A stretch of DNA of 64,000 nucleotides from NCBI RefSeq assembly GCF_028622115.1, contig NZ_CP097263.1, positions 7,130,001 through 7,194,000 of the forward strand, in the 5' to 3' direction. Position 1 is the stretch's first letter. Every line of letters starts with the position of its first letter. Under the pieces are notes generated by a model. It had not been told where the DNA came from. It did no database searches and saw only the letters and a list, made by a program, of their open reading frames with translations. This stretch comes from Kutzneria chonburiensis. GTDB taxonomy: Bacteria > Actinomycetota > Actinomycetes > Mycobacteriales > Pseudonocardiaceae. Shown here in pieces: positions 7,681 to 15,320 of the stretch. The position numbers and the translations under genes were made by a program.

Positions 7681-9188
7681 CCGAGCCTCGTCGGCATGAG
7701 CGCCTCCTGCCGGCAGCGGAAGGCGTGCGCGAGCTCCTCGATCATGGTCACCGCCCGGTCCACGACGTCGGCGTCGACCGGCAGGTCGGCAAACCTGATC
7801 GCGTCGGCCTCCGGATCCGGCTCAAGGCCGGGACGGTCGGCGGTGAGCTTGAGCGTCAGGTACGGCAGCGGGCGACCGAGTTGCCGCTCCGCGACCCGGG
7901 CCAACGCGGCGGTGGGCTCGGCGTGGGCCGCGTTCAACGACTTCATCGCGACGATCGTCCAGTACCGCACCACCGGATTCCGGGTGCTGTCGATGTGGTG
8001 CGTGGCCACCGCACGCAGATCCCGCCACGGTTCGGTGGCGGCGTCGAGGTAGATGAACTCCAGCATCCGGCTCGGCGACCAACCCAGGGTCTCGTCCAGT
8101 TCGAGCGAGGCCCAGTCCACGTAGAACAGGGAACGGCGGTTGACGCCGCTGTCGGCCCGGCCGCCCAGCCGCACGGCCAGCCGGTTGAGCGCTCGCTCCG
8201 CGGCGTCGACCGGCCACGGATACGAGATCATGTAGCGGTACAGGGAAATCGAGCCCAGCGTGTCAGTCGCGTTGAACAGCAGCGTCCGGCGGAGCCGCTC
8301 GACGATGTCATCGGGCTCTTCGAAGCGCGGCAGGCCCGCCACGGCACGGTGCAGCGCGTCGAGGATCGGCCGCTGCGCCGGGTGGGTCTCGGTCGGGTGG
8401 AGCAGGCTGTCACGCGCGGGCGGGTCGACGGCGGGCACCTCGCGCGGCGGCGTCGCGTGCCGAGCGGTGCGCGCCGCGAAACCGCCCTGCGAGACCGTTT
8501 CCTGGGCCAGCGTCAGCATCTCGCTGTTCTGCTCGTCGATCAGTTCGAAGACCCGCTCGACCCGCCGCACGGCATCGCGCCGCTGCACGGGGGTGAGCTC
8601 AAGGCCGTCGAACGCGTCGTCGTCCACCGCGTGGCCGGTCTCCCGCGCCAGGTGGAACTCCCCCCAGTAGACCAGCCGGCGGCCGGTGCGCCGCTCGTAG
8701 CGGCCGGCCGCCTCGGTGGTGTGCCGGAACAGCGCGTTGCCACAGGTCTCGATCGATTCGACGACCGCGTAGCGCACCGCCGGATCGTCGGCCTCGATGA
8801 CCAGCTTGGCCAACGCGGTGGTGCGCCGTCGCAGCCCCTCGGTGACCTCGCTGGAGAACAGCCAGTGCAGCACTTCGGACGGGCGCCAGTCGAGCAGGTC
8901 GTCCCAGCCGAGCGTGGCGAAGTCCCGCATGAACAGCCGGGAATGGGTCATGTCCTCGTCGGCGTGCGCCGAGATGGCCTCCCGGTGGCGGTCGAGACCA
9001 CGCCGTTCGCCGTACGAGATGTGGTAGAGGTTCATTTCCCGGAAATACATGATAAAATTCGTAAAATAGAGGGCGAACCACAGCCGGTGTTCGGGTGGCA
9101 GGTCGTCGTCGGTCGCGAGCCATCGGTGCAGCGGATGGTCCTCGATACGGTTGCGCCATTCGTCCACAACCCGAAGCACGTGTTCCAT
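7677..9188 (-). CDS. Tandem haem-oxygenase-like (HDO) iron redox protein, second half degenerate
   Basis: The 503-residue all-helical protein is an internal duplication: residues 101-188 align with 370-458 (WRPSEVLHWLF with WSPSRMLEFIY, and DPAVRYAVV with NPVVRYWTI). The first half keeps HDO-type metal-ligand candidates (E51, HADEDMTH at 75-82, ETGH at 183-186). In the second half the ETGH position reads DRPG. HDO enzymes bind one or two irons and oxidise amines, fatty acids or amino acids, so the first half is the likely enzyme and the second a structural or pseudoenzyme half. ATG 9188 follows GAGGAGG. It is divergent from the P450. Confidence 0.7.
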   Translation of the reverse strand: MEHVLRVVDEWRNRIEDHPLHRWLATDDDLPPEHRLWFALYFTNFIMYFREMNLYHISYGERRGLDRHREAISAHADEDMTHSRLFMRDFATLGWDDLLDWRPSEVLHWLFSSEVTEGLRRRTTALAKLVIEADDPAVRYAVVESIETCGNALFRHTTEAAGRYERRTGRRLVYWGEFHLARETGHAVDDDAFDGLELTPVQRRDAVRRVERVFELIDEQNSEMLTLAQETVSQGGFAARTARHATPPREVPAVDPPARDSLLHPTETHPAQRPILDALHRAVAGLPRFEEPDDIVERLRRTLLFNATDTLGSISLYRYMISYPWPVDAAERALNRLAVRLGGRADSGVNRRSLFYVDWASLELDETLGWSPSRMLEFIYLDAATEPWRDLRAVATHHIDSTRNPVVRYWTIVAMKSLNAAHAEPTAALARVAERQLGRPLPYLTLKLTADRPGLEPDPEADAIRFADLPVDADVVDRAVTMIEELAHAFRCRQEALMPTRLG

Positions 9189-9267
9189 GTTCGAATAACC
9201 TCCTCGTGCCTGGCGGCAGGCCGAATGACGCTTCGGTTTCGAAGTTGGCGGCGGCGGCGGCGACTGT

Positions 9268-9336
9268 CATCGGTAGAACGCGCAACCCCACCCACATCAC
9301 TCGTTCGGGTGAGGGGTGTTGCGCATTCGACCGATG
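9268..9336. promoter_or_regulatory. 19-bp inverted repeat between HDO and P450 genes
   Basis: The arms CATCGGTAGAACGCGCAAC (9268-9286) and GTTGCGCATTCGACCGATG (9318-9336) are reverse complements at 17 of 19 positions, separated by 31 bp. The element sits in the 182-bp divergent region, 35 bp before the P450 ATG. It may be two inverted binding sites for one regulator controlling both genes, or a stem-loop in the P450 leader. Confidence 0.5.
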
Positions 9337-9370
9337 CCGCACCGGCCGTCGGCGGTCACTGTCGACCACC

Positions 9371-10555
9371 ATGGAATCCCCAGCTCGGTTCCCGTTCCCG
9401 CCCCGCCCCGACGGCGGCCCGCCGGTCGAGTTCGGCCACCGGCACCGCACCGCCCCGCTCGGCGAGGTGGTGCTGCCGACCGGCGACCGGGCCACCATGG
9501 CGGTGCGGTACGACGACGTGCGCGGGGTGCTCTCCGACCCGCGGTTCAGCCGCGACCTGCGCTTCCCGGGCGCCCCGAGGCTGACCGAGCCGCCGGACGT
9601 CACGGTGGACGACGACAGCGTGCTGATCAACATGGACCCGCCGGAGCACACCCGGTTGCGCCGGATCGTGGCCCGGTCGTTCAGCCGGCGCAACGCGCGG
9701 CAGTGGCGGGCCCTGGCCGAGCGAACCGCGACCGGCCTGCTCGACCGGATGCCGGCCGCCGGCGGCACGGCCGACCTGATGGCCGATTACGCGTTCCCGC
9801 TGTCGCTGGAGGTCATCTGCGCCGTGCTCGGCGTGCCGGAGGCCGACCGCGGGTGGCTGCGCGCCGGCCCGGACACCTTCCTGCCCTCCGTGCTGATGCC
9901 CGGCGAACGGCGACGCATCATGTTGAAGGTGCTGGAGGCGTTCGCGGACAAGCTCATCGCCGACCGCCCCGGCGGCCTGATCGGCCTGCTGGCCGAAGCG
10001 CATGAGAACGGGCAGCTGCGGGCGGCGGAGCTCACGACCATGGTGTCCAGCTTGATCACGGTCGGCTACGAGAGCACGGCCGCGACCCTGGGCCGTGGCG
10101 TCTTCGCGCTGCTGCGCCACCCGAACCAGTACCGCGCGCTGTGCGCGGATCCCGGGCTGCTGGCCGGGGCGGTCGAGGAGGTGCTGCGCTACGGGTTCCC
10201 CACCGACGGCTCGGCGCTGCGGGTCGCGACCGAGGACGTCCCGCTGGCGTCCGGCCTGGTACGCAAGGGCACCTGCGTGCTGCCGAACGTCTATGCGGCC
10301 AACCATGATCCGGCCCGCTTCGACCGGCCGGAGCGCTTCGACATCACCCGTCCGAGCGGCCCGCATCTGGCGTTCGGCTACGGGATCCACCGCTGCCTCG
10401 GCGCCCACCTGGCCCGGATGGAGCTCGAGGTCGGCCTGGCCGTGCTCGTCGACCGGCTGCCGGGGCTCGCCCTGGCCGTGCCGCCTGAGCAGGTCGAATG
10501 GACGACGGGCATGCTGTCGCGCCGGGTGGCCACCCTGCCGGTCGTACTGGCGTAG
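9371..10555 (+). CDS. Cytochrome P450 (actinobacterial class I type)
   Basis: The 394-residue protein has the expected P450 landmarks: I-helix GYESTAATLG, K-helix E-V-L-R near 270, and haem-binding loop FGYGIHRCLG at about 335-344 with the thiolate Cys. The length fits soluble bacterial P450s that need separate ferredoxin partners, and none is encoded nearby. ATG 9371 gives the usual short N-terminus, though the frame is open further upstream and no strong ribosome-binding site is visible. It is divergent from the HDO/membrane-protein pair, which suggests a small oxidative gene set, but the substrate cannot be predicted. Confidence 0.9.
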   Translation: MESPARFPFPPRPDGGPPVEFGHRHRTAPLGEVVLPTGDRATMAVRYDDVRGVLSDPRFSRDLRFPGAPRLTEPPDVTVDDDSVLINMDPPEHTRLRRIVARSFSRRNARQWRALAERTATGLLDRMPAAGGTADLMADYAFPLSLEVICAVLGVPEADRGWLRAGPDTFLPSVLMPGERRRIMLKVLEAFADKLIADRPGGLIGLLAEAHENGQLRAAELTTMVSSLITVGYESTAATLGRGVFALLRHPNQYRALCADPGLLAGAVEEVLRYGFPTDGSALRVATEDVPLASGLVRKGTCVLPNVYAANHDPARFDRPERFDITRPSGPHLAFGYGIHRCLGAHLARMELEVGLAVLVDRLPGLALAVPPEQVEWTTGMLSRRVATLPVVLA

Positions 10556-10584
10556 AAGACTTTTCCGATTCATCGTCACAGCAG

Positions 10585-10613
10585 TTGAAAGCCGACCCGT
10601 TCGGGCCTATACT
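10585..10613 (+). promoter_or_regulatory. Sigma70-like promoter TTGAAA-N17-TATACT
   Basis: TTGAAA (10585-10590) and TATACT (10608-10613) are separated by exactly 17 bp. This is a near-consensus housekeeping promoter, starting about 30 bp after the P450 stop. Transcription from about 10620 would give the IS701-like gene at 10758 a leader of roughly 140 nt, so that gene is not simply the tail of the P450 transcript. Confidence 0.65.
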
Positions 10614-10757
10614 CATAGTCACGAAGCCGTCACCGACGGAAGGGATGTCGTCGTCCTCTCGTTTCCGCTGGATCGGGACGAGCCGACCTTCCGGCGGACA
10701 TCGCCGCCGGCACCATGCCGCCACATTTCCACCCTGTCGAGATTTCCGATTGTCACC

Positions 10758-12050
10758 ATGGGGGCGGGCTCGTCGGCGAAGAAAAACAGGCAGGTGATCA
10801 GGGTGTTGTTCGACGAGGCCGAATTGGTCGAGTTTTGCCGCCAGGTCTTCGCGTCACTCGCCAGGAGCGACCAACGCAGGTACGCCGAAGTCTATTTGCG
10901 CGGTCTTATGCACCCGACCGCGCGCAAGTCGATGCAGCGGATCGCGGCCGAGGTGGCCGGCACCCAGAGCGGGCAGTCGCTGCAGCAGTTCGTCAACCAG
11001 AGCCCGTGGGATCCGCAGGCCGTCCGCAGCCGGGCCGCCGGGCTGGTGACCGACCAGGCCGCCGCCGCGGCGTGGGTGATCGACGAGGTCGCGTTCCCCA
11101 AGAACGGGCGGTTCTCGGCCGGGGTCGACCGCCAGTACGCCCGGCCGCTCGGCAAGGTCGTCAACTGCCAGGTCGGCCTGACCGCGGCGCTGACGAGCGC
11201 GGAGTTCAGCCTGCCGGCGAACTGGACGCTGTGCCTGCCCGAATCCTGGGACCGGGACGAGAAACGGCGGTCGCGGGCGCACATCCCGGCCGACGAGCGG
11301 CATCGGGCGCGCTGGCAGCACGCGGTCGAACTGGTTGACGACATGAGCGTGGACTGGGGGCTGCCGGTCGCGCCGATCGTCTGCGACATCAGCCACTGCT
11401 ACGACCCCGGCGAGTTCCTCGCCGCACTCGACGACCGCAGCCTGGACTACGTGGTCCAGGTCAACAGCGGGTGCCTGGTGCGGGCCAGCCTGACCTGGCA
11501 GCGGCCGCGCATGAACACCATCCCCGGCCAGGAGTCGGGCCGGGTCGTGCCGCTGACCGACGTCGCGACGATGGCCGAGCGGGCGACCAGGCAGACCGTG
11601 ACCTGGGTCGGCGGCCCCGACGGGCAGATGTTCCGGTCCCAGTTCGTGGTGATCCCGGTCGGCCCGGTCGAGGCCGGACCGAGTCCCGACGCGGCCCGGC
11701 GACGCCGGCGGCTGCTGGTGGAATGGCCGCTCGGCAAGGCCCATCCGCGGGCGTTCTGGTTCACCAACCTGGTCGACCGGCCGATCGAGGAACTGGTGTC
11801 GCTGGCCAAGCTGACCTGGCGGGCCCGTGCGGGCATCACCGAGCTGGCCGACGGATTCGGCCTGTACCACTACGAGGGCCGGTCCTTCCTCGGCTGGCAC
11901 CACCATGTCACGCTCGCGTCCGCGGCCTACGCGTTCCACCTGCGCGAGCAGCTACGGCGGCGGCGCCCGAGCTCGGCGCCCGAACGGTCGGCGCAGCACG
12001 AGCTGAGCGCCATGCCGCTGCCACGGCGGGCCAGCCCGGGCCCGCTATGA
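10758..12050 (+). CDS. IS701-type transposase homologue, probably inactive or domesticated
   Basis: The 430-residue protein follows the IS701/DDE_5 transposase pattern: RRYAEVYLRGL near 41-50, WVIDEVAFPKNG with the first Asp at 109, QYARPLGKVVNCQVG, LPESWD, a second Asp at 210 (IVCDISHCYD), and the C-terminal HYEGRSFLGWHHHVTLASAA. In active relatives as I recall them the third acidic residue lies in W-R-I-E-R-D, whereas here the equivalent 354-359 reads WRARAG. No terminal inverted repeats flank the gene and it has its own near-consensus promoter. This favours an immobile, possibly regulatory protein. The start could instead be GTG 10794 or 10803. Confidence 0.75.
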   Translation: MGAGSSAKKNRQVIRVLFDEAELVEFCRQVFASLARSDQRRYAEVYLRGLMHPTARKSMQRIAAEVAGTQSGQSLQQFVNQSPWDPQAVRSRAAGLVTDQAAAAAWVIDEVAFPKNGRFSAGVDRQYARPLGKVVNCQVGLTAALTSAEFSLPANWTLCLPESWDRDEKRRSRAHIPADERHRARWQHAVELVDDMSVDWGLPVAPIVCDISHCYDPGEFLAALDDRSLDYVVQVNSGCLVRASLTWQRPRMNTIPGQESGRVVPLTDVATMAERATRQTVTWVGGPDGQMFRSQFVVIPVGPVEAGPSPDAARRRRRLLVEWPLGKAHPRAFWFTNLVDRPIEELVSLAKLTWRARAGITELADGFGLYHYEGRSFLGWHHHVTLASAAYAFHLREQLRRRRPSSAPERSAQHELSAMPLPRRASPGPL

Positions 12051-12097
12051 CCGGGTGCCCGGGATGCGTCTACCAGGGCATCCCGGGCACTCGGTCA
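12048..12097. terminator. 20-bp stem terminator containing the stop codon
   Basis: The left arm 12048-12067 begins at the TGA of the IS701-like gene and pairs with 12078-12097 over 20 positions, with a single G-T wobble and a 10-nt loop. A second, shorter hairpin (CAAGGG / CCCTTG) follows at about 12100-12119. The pair lies between two converging genes and is well placed to stop both transcripts. Confidence 0.8.
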
Positions 12098-12139
12098 CCC
12101 AAGGGCGGCGCGCCCCTTGTCCTCAGGGCGATCCGCATC

Positions 12140-13414
12140 TCACACCCGCTCGGGGACGGGCATGTCGGCCGGCACCACGCAGTTCGGGTCGATCCGTGCG
12201 CCGGTCAGCGAAGCGCCGGCGCACACCGTGACCTCGTGCCCGATCGCGCTGTAGCCGTCCAGCGTGGTCACGGCGTCCGAAGTGGACTCGACCCGGGCCA
12301 TGACGCCGACGTGCGCGTGGATCACCCTGGCGTCCGGACCGACCACCGCGCCGTCCAGCACCGCCGAGCCGCGCACCTGGCACCGCGCGTGCAGGTCGAC
12401 ACCGTCGCCGATGTGGGAGTCGGCAACGACCACGCCCGGCTCGATCTCCACCTCACGGCCGATCAGCACGTTCGGGCCGATCCGGACCAGGCCGAACTCC
12501 AGCTTCTCGGCCAGCGTCATGCCGGTGATCGCGTCCCGCAGCCGCAGCGACGACTCGTGGATCCACACGTGGTCCCGGTAGCCCGGCCCCATTCGCTTGA
12601 GCAGGAAGGGATACTCGCCGGCCAGCGCGTCGGTGAGGGTGTCGAGGTAGTCCCGGGGGTTGCCGAGGTCGCCGATCTTGGCGATGCCCGCGGCCCGCAC
12701 CGGATAGCCGCGGTCGACCAGCCACGGCAACAGGTCGTGGCCCCAGTCCAGCCGGTCGCGCGCCATCGCGCGCATCGCCGGCGTCCGGGCCACTTCCCGC
12801 AGCCGCGCGCAGTCGATCAGGTACAGGCCCGCGTTGATCGGCACCCGGTTCGGGTCGCGGACGAGATCGAGCACACGGTCCAGCGGCGGCTTCTCCACGA
12901 ACCCGCGCAGCCGGCGGTCGGCGCTGGTCACCACGACCCCGTACTTGCCGGCGACCTCCGCCGCGGTGCGGTCGACGGTGCCGACCGTCACCAGTGCGCC
13001 GGCGGCGCGGTGCGCGCGGACCATCTCCCGCAGGTCGAACTCGAACAGCGAGTCGGTCGGGAACACCAGGGCCAGCCCGTCAAGGCCCCAGTGCTCGATG
13101 CTGGACAGCGTGGCCTCGCCGGACCCGGTGTTGTGCCGGTCCATCCGCGGCCGCGAGTATCGGACCCGGACCCCGAGGCCCTCCCCGTGCCCGATGGCCT
13201 CCTTCACCTGGTACCGGTTCTCCCGGCCGTTGGCGATCACGTAGAAGCTGCCGATGCCCTGCTCCTGCAACGCGATCACCTGCCATTCGACCAACGGCCG
13301 GCCCGCGAAGCACATCGCCGCCTTGCTGCGCTGGTACTCGCGGGCCTCCAGGGTCAGCGGCCGGGCACGCACGCCCTGGCCGCCCGCGAGCCCGATGCCG
13401 ACAACGCCGTCCAT
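12140..13414 (-). CDS. NDP-sugar pyrophosphorylase (GlgC/GlmU-like)
   Basis: The 424-residue enzyme begins with the nucleotidyltransferase signature GLAGGQGVRARPLT at residues 8-21 and ends in a left-handed beta-helix region (GPNVLIGREVEIEPGVVVAD and later hexapeptide-like repeats). It transfers NMP from an NTP to a sugar 1-phosphate, and the exact sugar is not clear. The middle (RMGPGYRDHVWIHESS) is not typical of classical GlgC. ATG 13414 follows AGGGG at 7-nt spacing. It is the last gene of the 16-gene minus-strand run, 13 bp after the phosphatase gene, and is followed by terminator hairpins. Confidence 0.82.
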   Translation of the reverse strand: MDGVVGIGLAGGQGVRARPLTLEAREYQRSKAAMCFAGRPLVEWQVIALQEQGIGSFYVIANGRENRYQVKEAIGHGEGLGVRVRYSRPRMDRHNTGSGEATLSSIEHWGLDGLALVFPTDSLFEFDLREMVRAHRAAGALVTVGTVDRTAAEVAGKYGVVVTSADRRLRGFVEKPPLDRVLDLVRDPNRVPINAGLYLIDCARLREVARTPAMRAMARDRLDWGHDLLPWLVDRGYPVRAAGIAKIGDLGNPRDYLDTLTDALAGEYPFLLKRMGPGYRDHVWIHESSLRLRDAITGMTLAEKLEFGLVRIGPNVLIGREVEIEPGVVVADSHIGDGVDLHARCQVRGSAVLDGAVVGPDARVIHAHVGVMARVESTSDAVTTLDGYSAIGHEVTVCAGASLTGARIDPNCVVPADMPVPERV

Positions 13415-13427
13415 GGTGCGACCCCTT

Positions 13428-14555
13428 TTACAAGTTGGGAGAATCCGGTTGCCACACCGGAACAAGCTGGCGCAGCAGCGCGACCATGGTGATGTCGTCG
13501 AACCGCTCCGCGGTGCCCACGTGCCCGCTGATCTCCCGGTCGAACCGGTCGAGCAGGTCCTCGGTCCCCGTGGTGTGCCCGCGGACGAGCGCGAGCATCC
13601 GTTCCTCGCTGAAGAACCGGCCGTGCTCGTCGCGGGCGTCGGTGACCCCGTCGGTGTACACGAACAGCAGGTCGCCGTGATCGAGCTGGGTGTGGTCCAG
13701 CTCGAACGTCGAGTCCGGCAGCAGGCCCAGCGCCGGGCCGGTCGGTCCCAACAGCTGGTGCGCACCGTCGGCGTTGCGCAGCACCGGCGGGTTGTGGCCG
13801 CAGTTGCTGAACACCAGCGCCCCGGTCGCCGGGTCGAGCACGGCGAAGAACAGCGTCGCGAAATACCCGTCACGCAGGTGGTTCGTGGTGAGGTAGTCGT
13901 TGGTGGCGTCGATCGCCCGCAGCAGCCAGGCCGTGTCGGACGGCTGCTCGGACTCGAAGGCCGCCGCGGTGTAGCGCAGCAGGCTGCGGATCAGCGCCAT
14001 GTACAGGGCGGCCCCGATGCCCTTGTCGCAGACGTCGGCGACGACCAGCCCGATCCGCTCCCCGCCCGGCAGCTCGAACACGTCGTAGAAGTCCCCCGAG
14101 ACCCCGCCGGCCGGCAGGAATCGCGCGTCGAGCTGCCAGCCGGACCGCACCGGCAGCACCTCGGGCAGGAAGCCGGCCTGGCTCTCGCGACCGGTACGGA
14201 ACTCCCGCCGGTACTTGCGCAGCGCGGTCCGGATGTCGATCTCCCGGACCGCGCCGGGCACCAGGAAGTTCACCGCGGACAACACGTTGGGCTCCTGGCC
14301 GGTGACATCGTCGGCGGTGAACGTGACGACCCGGGTGGATCTGTTGGTGCGCAAGGAGATCAGGCAGGCCCATTCCCGCACCAGTCTCACGTCGACCGAG
14401 GCGTCGGCGAGCACGAGTCCGGGGCTGTCCCCGATACCGTCCAACCGGCTCGGATCCACCAGCCGGACCGCGACACCGTTGTCGTCCAACAGTTCACGAA
14501 GCCGGTCGGTGATCGCCGAGCGCTTGCCGACCACCAGGATCAACTCGATTGCCAT
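13428..14555 (-). CDS. SpoIIE/RsbU-type PP2C phosphatase with receiver-like N-terminus
   Basis: Residues about 140-365 form a PPM phosphatase with the metal motifs GGVSGDFYDVF and VADVCDKGIGAALYMAL and the terminal DDITMVALL. This is the class that dephosphorylates STAS anti-sigma antagonists. The first 115 residues (IELILVVGKRSAITDRLREL) look like a receiver-type alpha/beta domain, but no clear phosphoacceptor pattern is visible. With the RsbW-like and two STAS genes just upstream it completes a partner-switching circuit: phosphatase, kinase/anti-sigma and antagonists. No cognate sigma factor is in this operon. Confidence 0.88.
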   Translation of the reverse strand: MAIELILVVGKRSAITDRLRELLDDNGVAVRLVDPSRLDGIGDSPGLVLADASVDVRLVREWACLISLRTNRSTRVVTFTADDVTGQEPNVLSAVNFLVPGAVREIDIRTALRKYRREFRTGRESQAGFLPEVLPVRSGWQLDARFLPAGGVSGDFYDVFELPGGERIGLVVADVCDKGIGAALYMALIRSLLRYTAAAFESEQPSDTAWLLRAIDATNDYLTTNHLRDGYFATLFFAVLDPATGALVFSNCGHNPPVLRNADGAHQLLGPTGPALGLLPDSTFELDHTQLDHGDLLFVYTDGVTDARDEHGRFFSEERMLALVRGHTTGTEDLLDRFDREISGHVGTAERFDDITMVALLRQLVPVWQPDSPNL

Positions 14556-14573
14556 GGACCACGCCCCATCGGT

Positions 14574-15008
14574 TCACACGGCGTGCTGCCGGAGCAGGAC
14601 CACCGTGGTGCGATTTCGGCCGTCGGCGTAGTCGTAGCTCATCGTGTCGACCACCGATCTGGCCAGGTACAGCCCCAGGCCGCCGGGCGCGCGTTCGGCC
14701 AGCGGTCGGTCCAGGTCGGCGGGAGCGGCGGCTCCGGTGGGATCGAACGGCGGCGCGGCATACGCCAGTCGCAGCCACGTGCGGTCCTGCTCGACCCCGC
14801 CCGCCAGCTCGATCTCCTTGGTCTCACCGTGGGTGACCACGTTGGCCACCAGTTCCTCCATGGCCAGTCGCAGCCGGTTGAACTGCCGCTCGGACAGGCC
14901 GGCCAGGCCGGCGGTGGTCCGGACGTACCGGACCACCGCGTCGAGCGAGTCGAGTTCGGCGACCAACGCGATCGGCTCGACGTGCCGGCTACTCGGGTAA
15001 CCGGTCAC
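14574..15008 (-). CDS. RsbW-like serine kinase/anti-sigma factor (HATPase_c)
   Basis: The 144-residue GHKL ATPase has the N-box MEELVANVVTHG near 50-61 and a G-box ERAPGGLGLYLARSVVDT near 105-123. These proteins sequester a sigma factor or other target and phosphorylate the partner STAS protein on Ser. Its first 20 bp overlap the end of the upstream STAS gene, so it is probably co-translated with it. The SpoIIE-type phosphatase follows 18 bp later. Confidence 0.88.
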   Translation of the reverse strand: MTGYPSSRHVEPIALVAELDSLDAVVRYVRTTAGLAGLSERQFNRLRLAMEELVANVVTHGETKEIELAGGVEQDRTWLRLAYAAPPFDPTGAAAPADLDRPLAERAPGGLGLYLARSVVDTMSYDYADGRNRTTVVLLRQHAV

Positions 15009-15309
15009 TGAACACCACGCTCTGGTGGAAGCCCACCAACCGGATCGTCTGCTCGACCGCGTCGTTCGCGCCGACCAGCACGATCTGCACCCCGTCGGCC
15101 ATCTTCTGGCGGGCGAAGACCAGCCCGCGCAGCCCCGCCGAGGACAGGTAGCTCAGCTCGGTCATGTCCAGCACCAGCTGGTCCAGCTCGGCCTCGGCCG
15201 CGCGTTCGACCTCTTCGCGGAAGACCCAGGCGGTCAGCGCGTCCAGCTCACCGGTGAGGGTGATCAGCGTGACCCCGCCGTTACGGCTCGAGATTGCGGT
15301 GAATGCCAT
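14989..15309 (-). CDS. STAS-domain anti-sigma factor antagonist
   Basis: The 106-residue single STAS domain has the strand-turn-helix DMTELSYLSSAGLRGLVFA, in which Ser56/Ser57 occupy the phosphorylation site of SpoIIAA/RsbV proteins. In the dephosphorylated state such proteins bind the anti-sigma kinase and release its target. ATG 15309 gives the conserved short N-terminus. The long frame extending further upstream is out of register with the glgX frame and is not coding. It overlaps the RsbW-like gene by 20 bp and is the second STAS gene of the operon. Confidence 0.87.
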   Translation of the reverse strand: MAFTAISSRNGGVTLITLTGELDALTAWVFREEVERAAEAELDQLVLDMTELSYLSSAGLRGLVFARQKMADGVQIVLVGANDAVEQTIRLVGFHQSVVFSDRLPE

Positions 15310-15320
15310 CGTTGCTCTCC

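Noticed and set aside
10645-10797. 51-codon frame preceding and overlapping the IS701-like gene (possible leader peptide)
   Set aside because: The Arg/Ser/His-rich product has weak codon bias, and the purine-rich run touches the ATG instead of leaving a normal spacing.
10556-12120. Complete IS701 insertion sequence
   Set aside because: No terminal inverted repeats or target duplication were seen on either side, and a catalytic residue seems lost.
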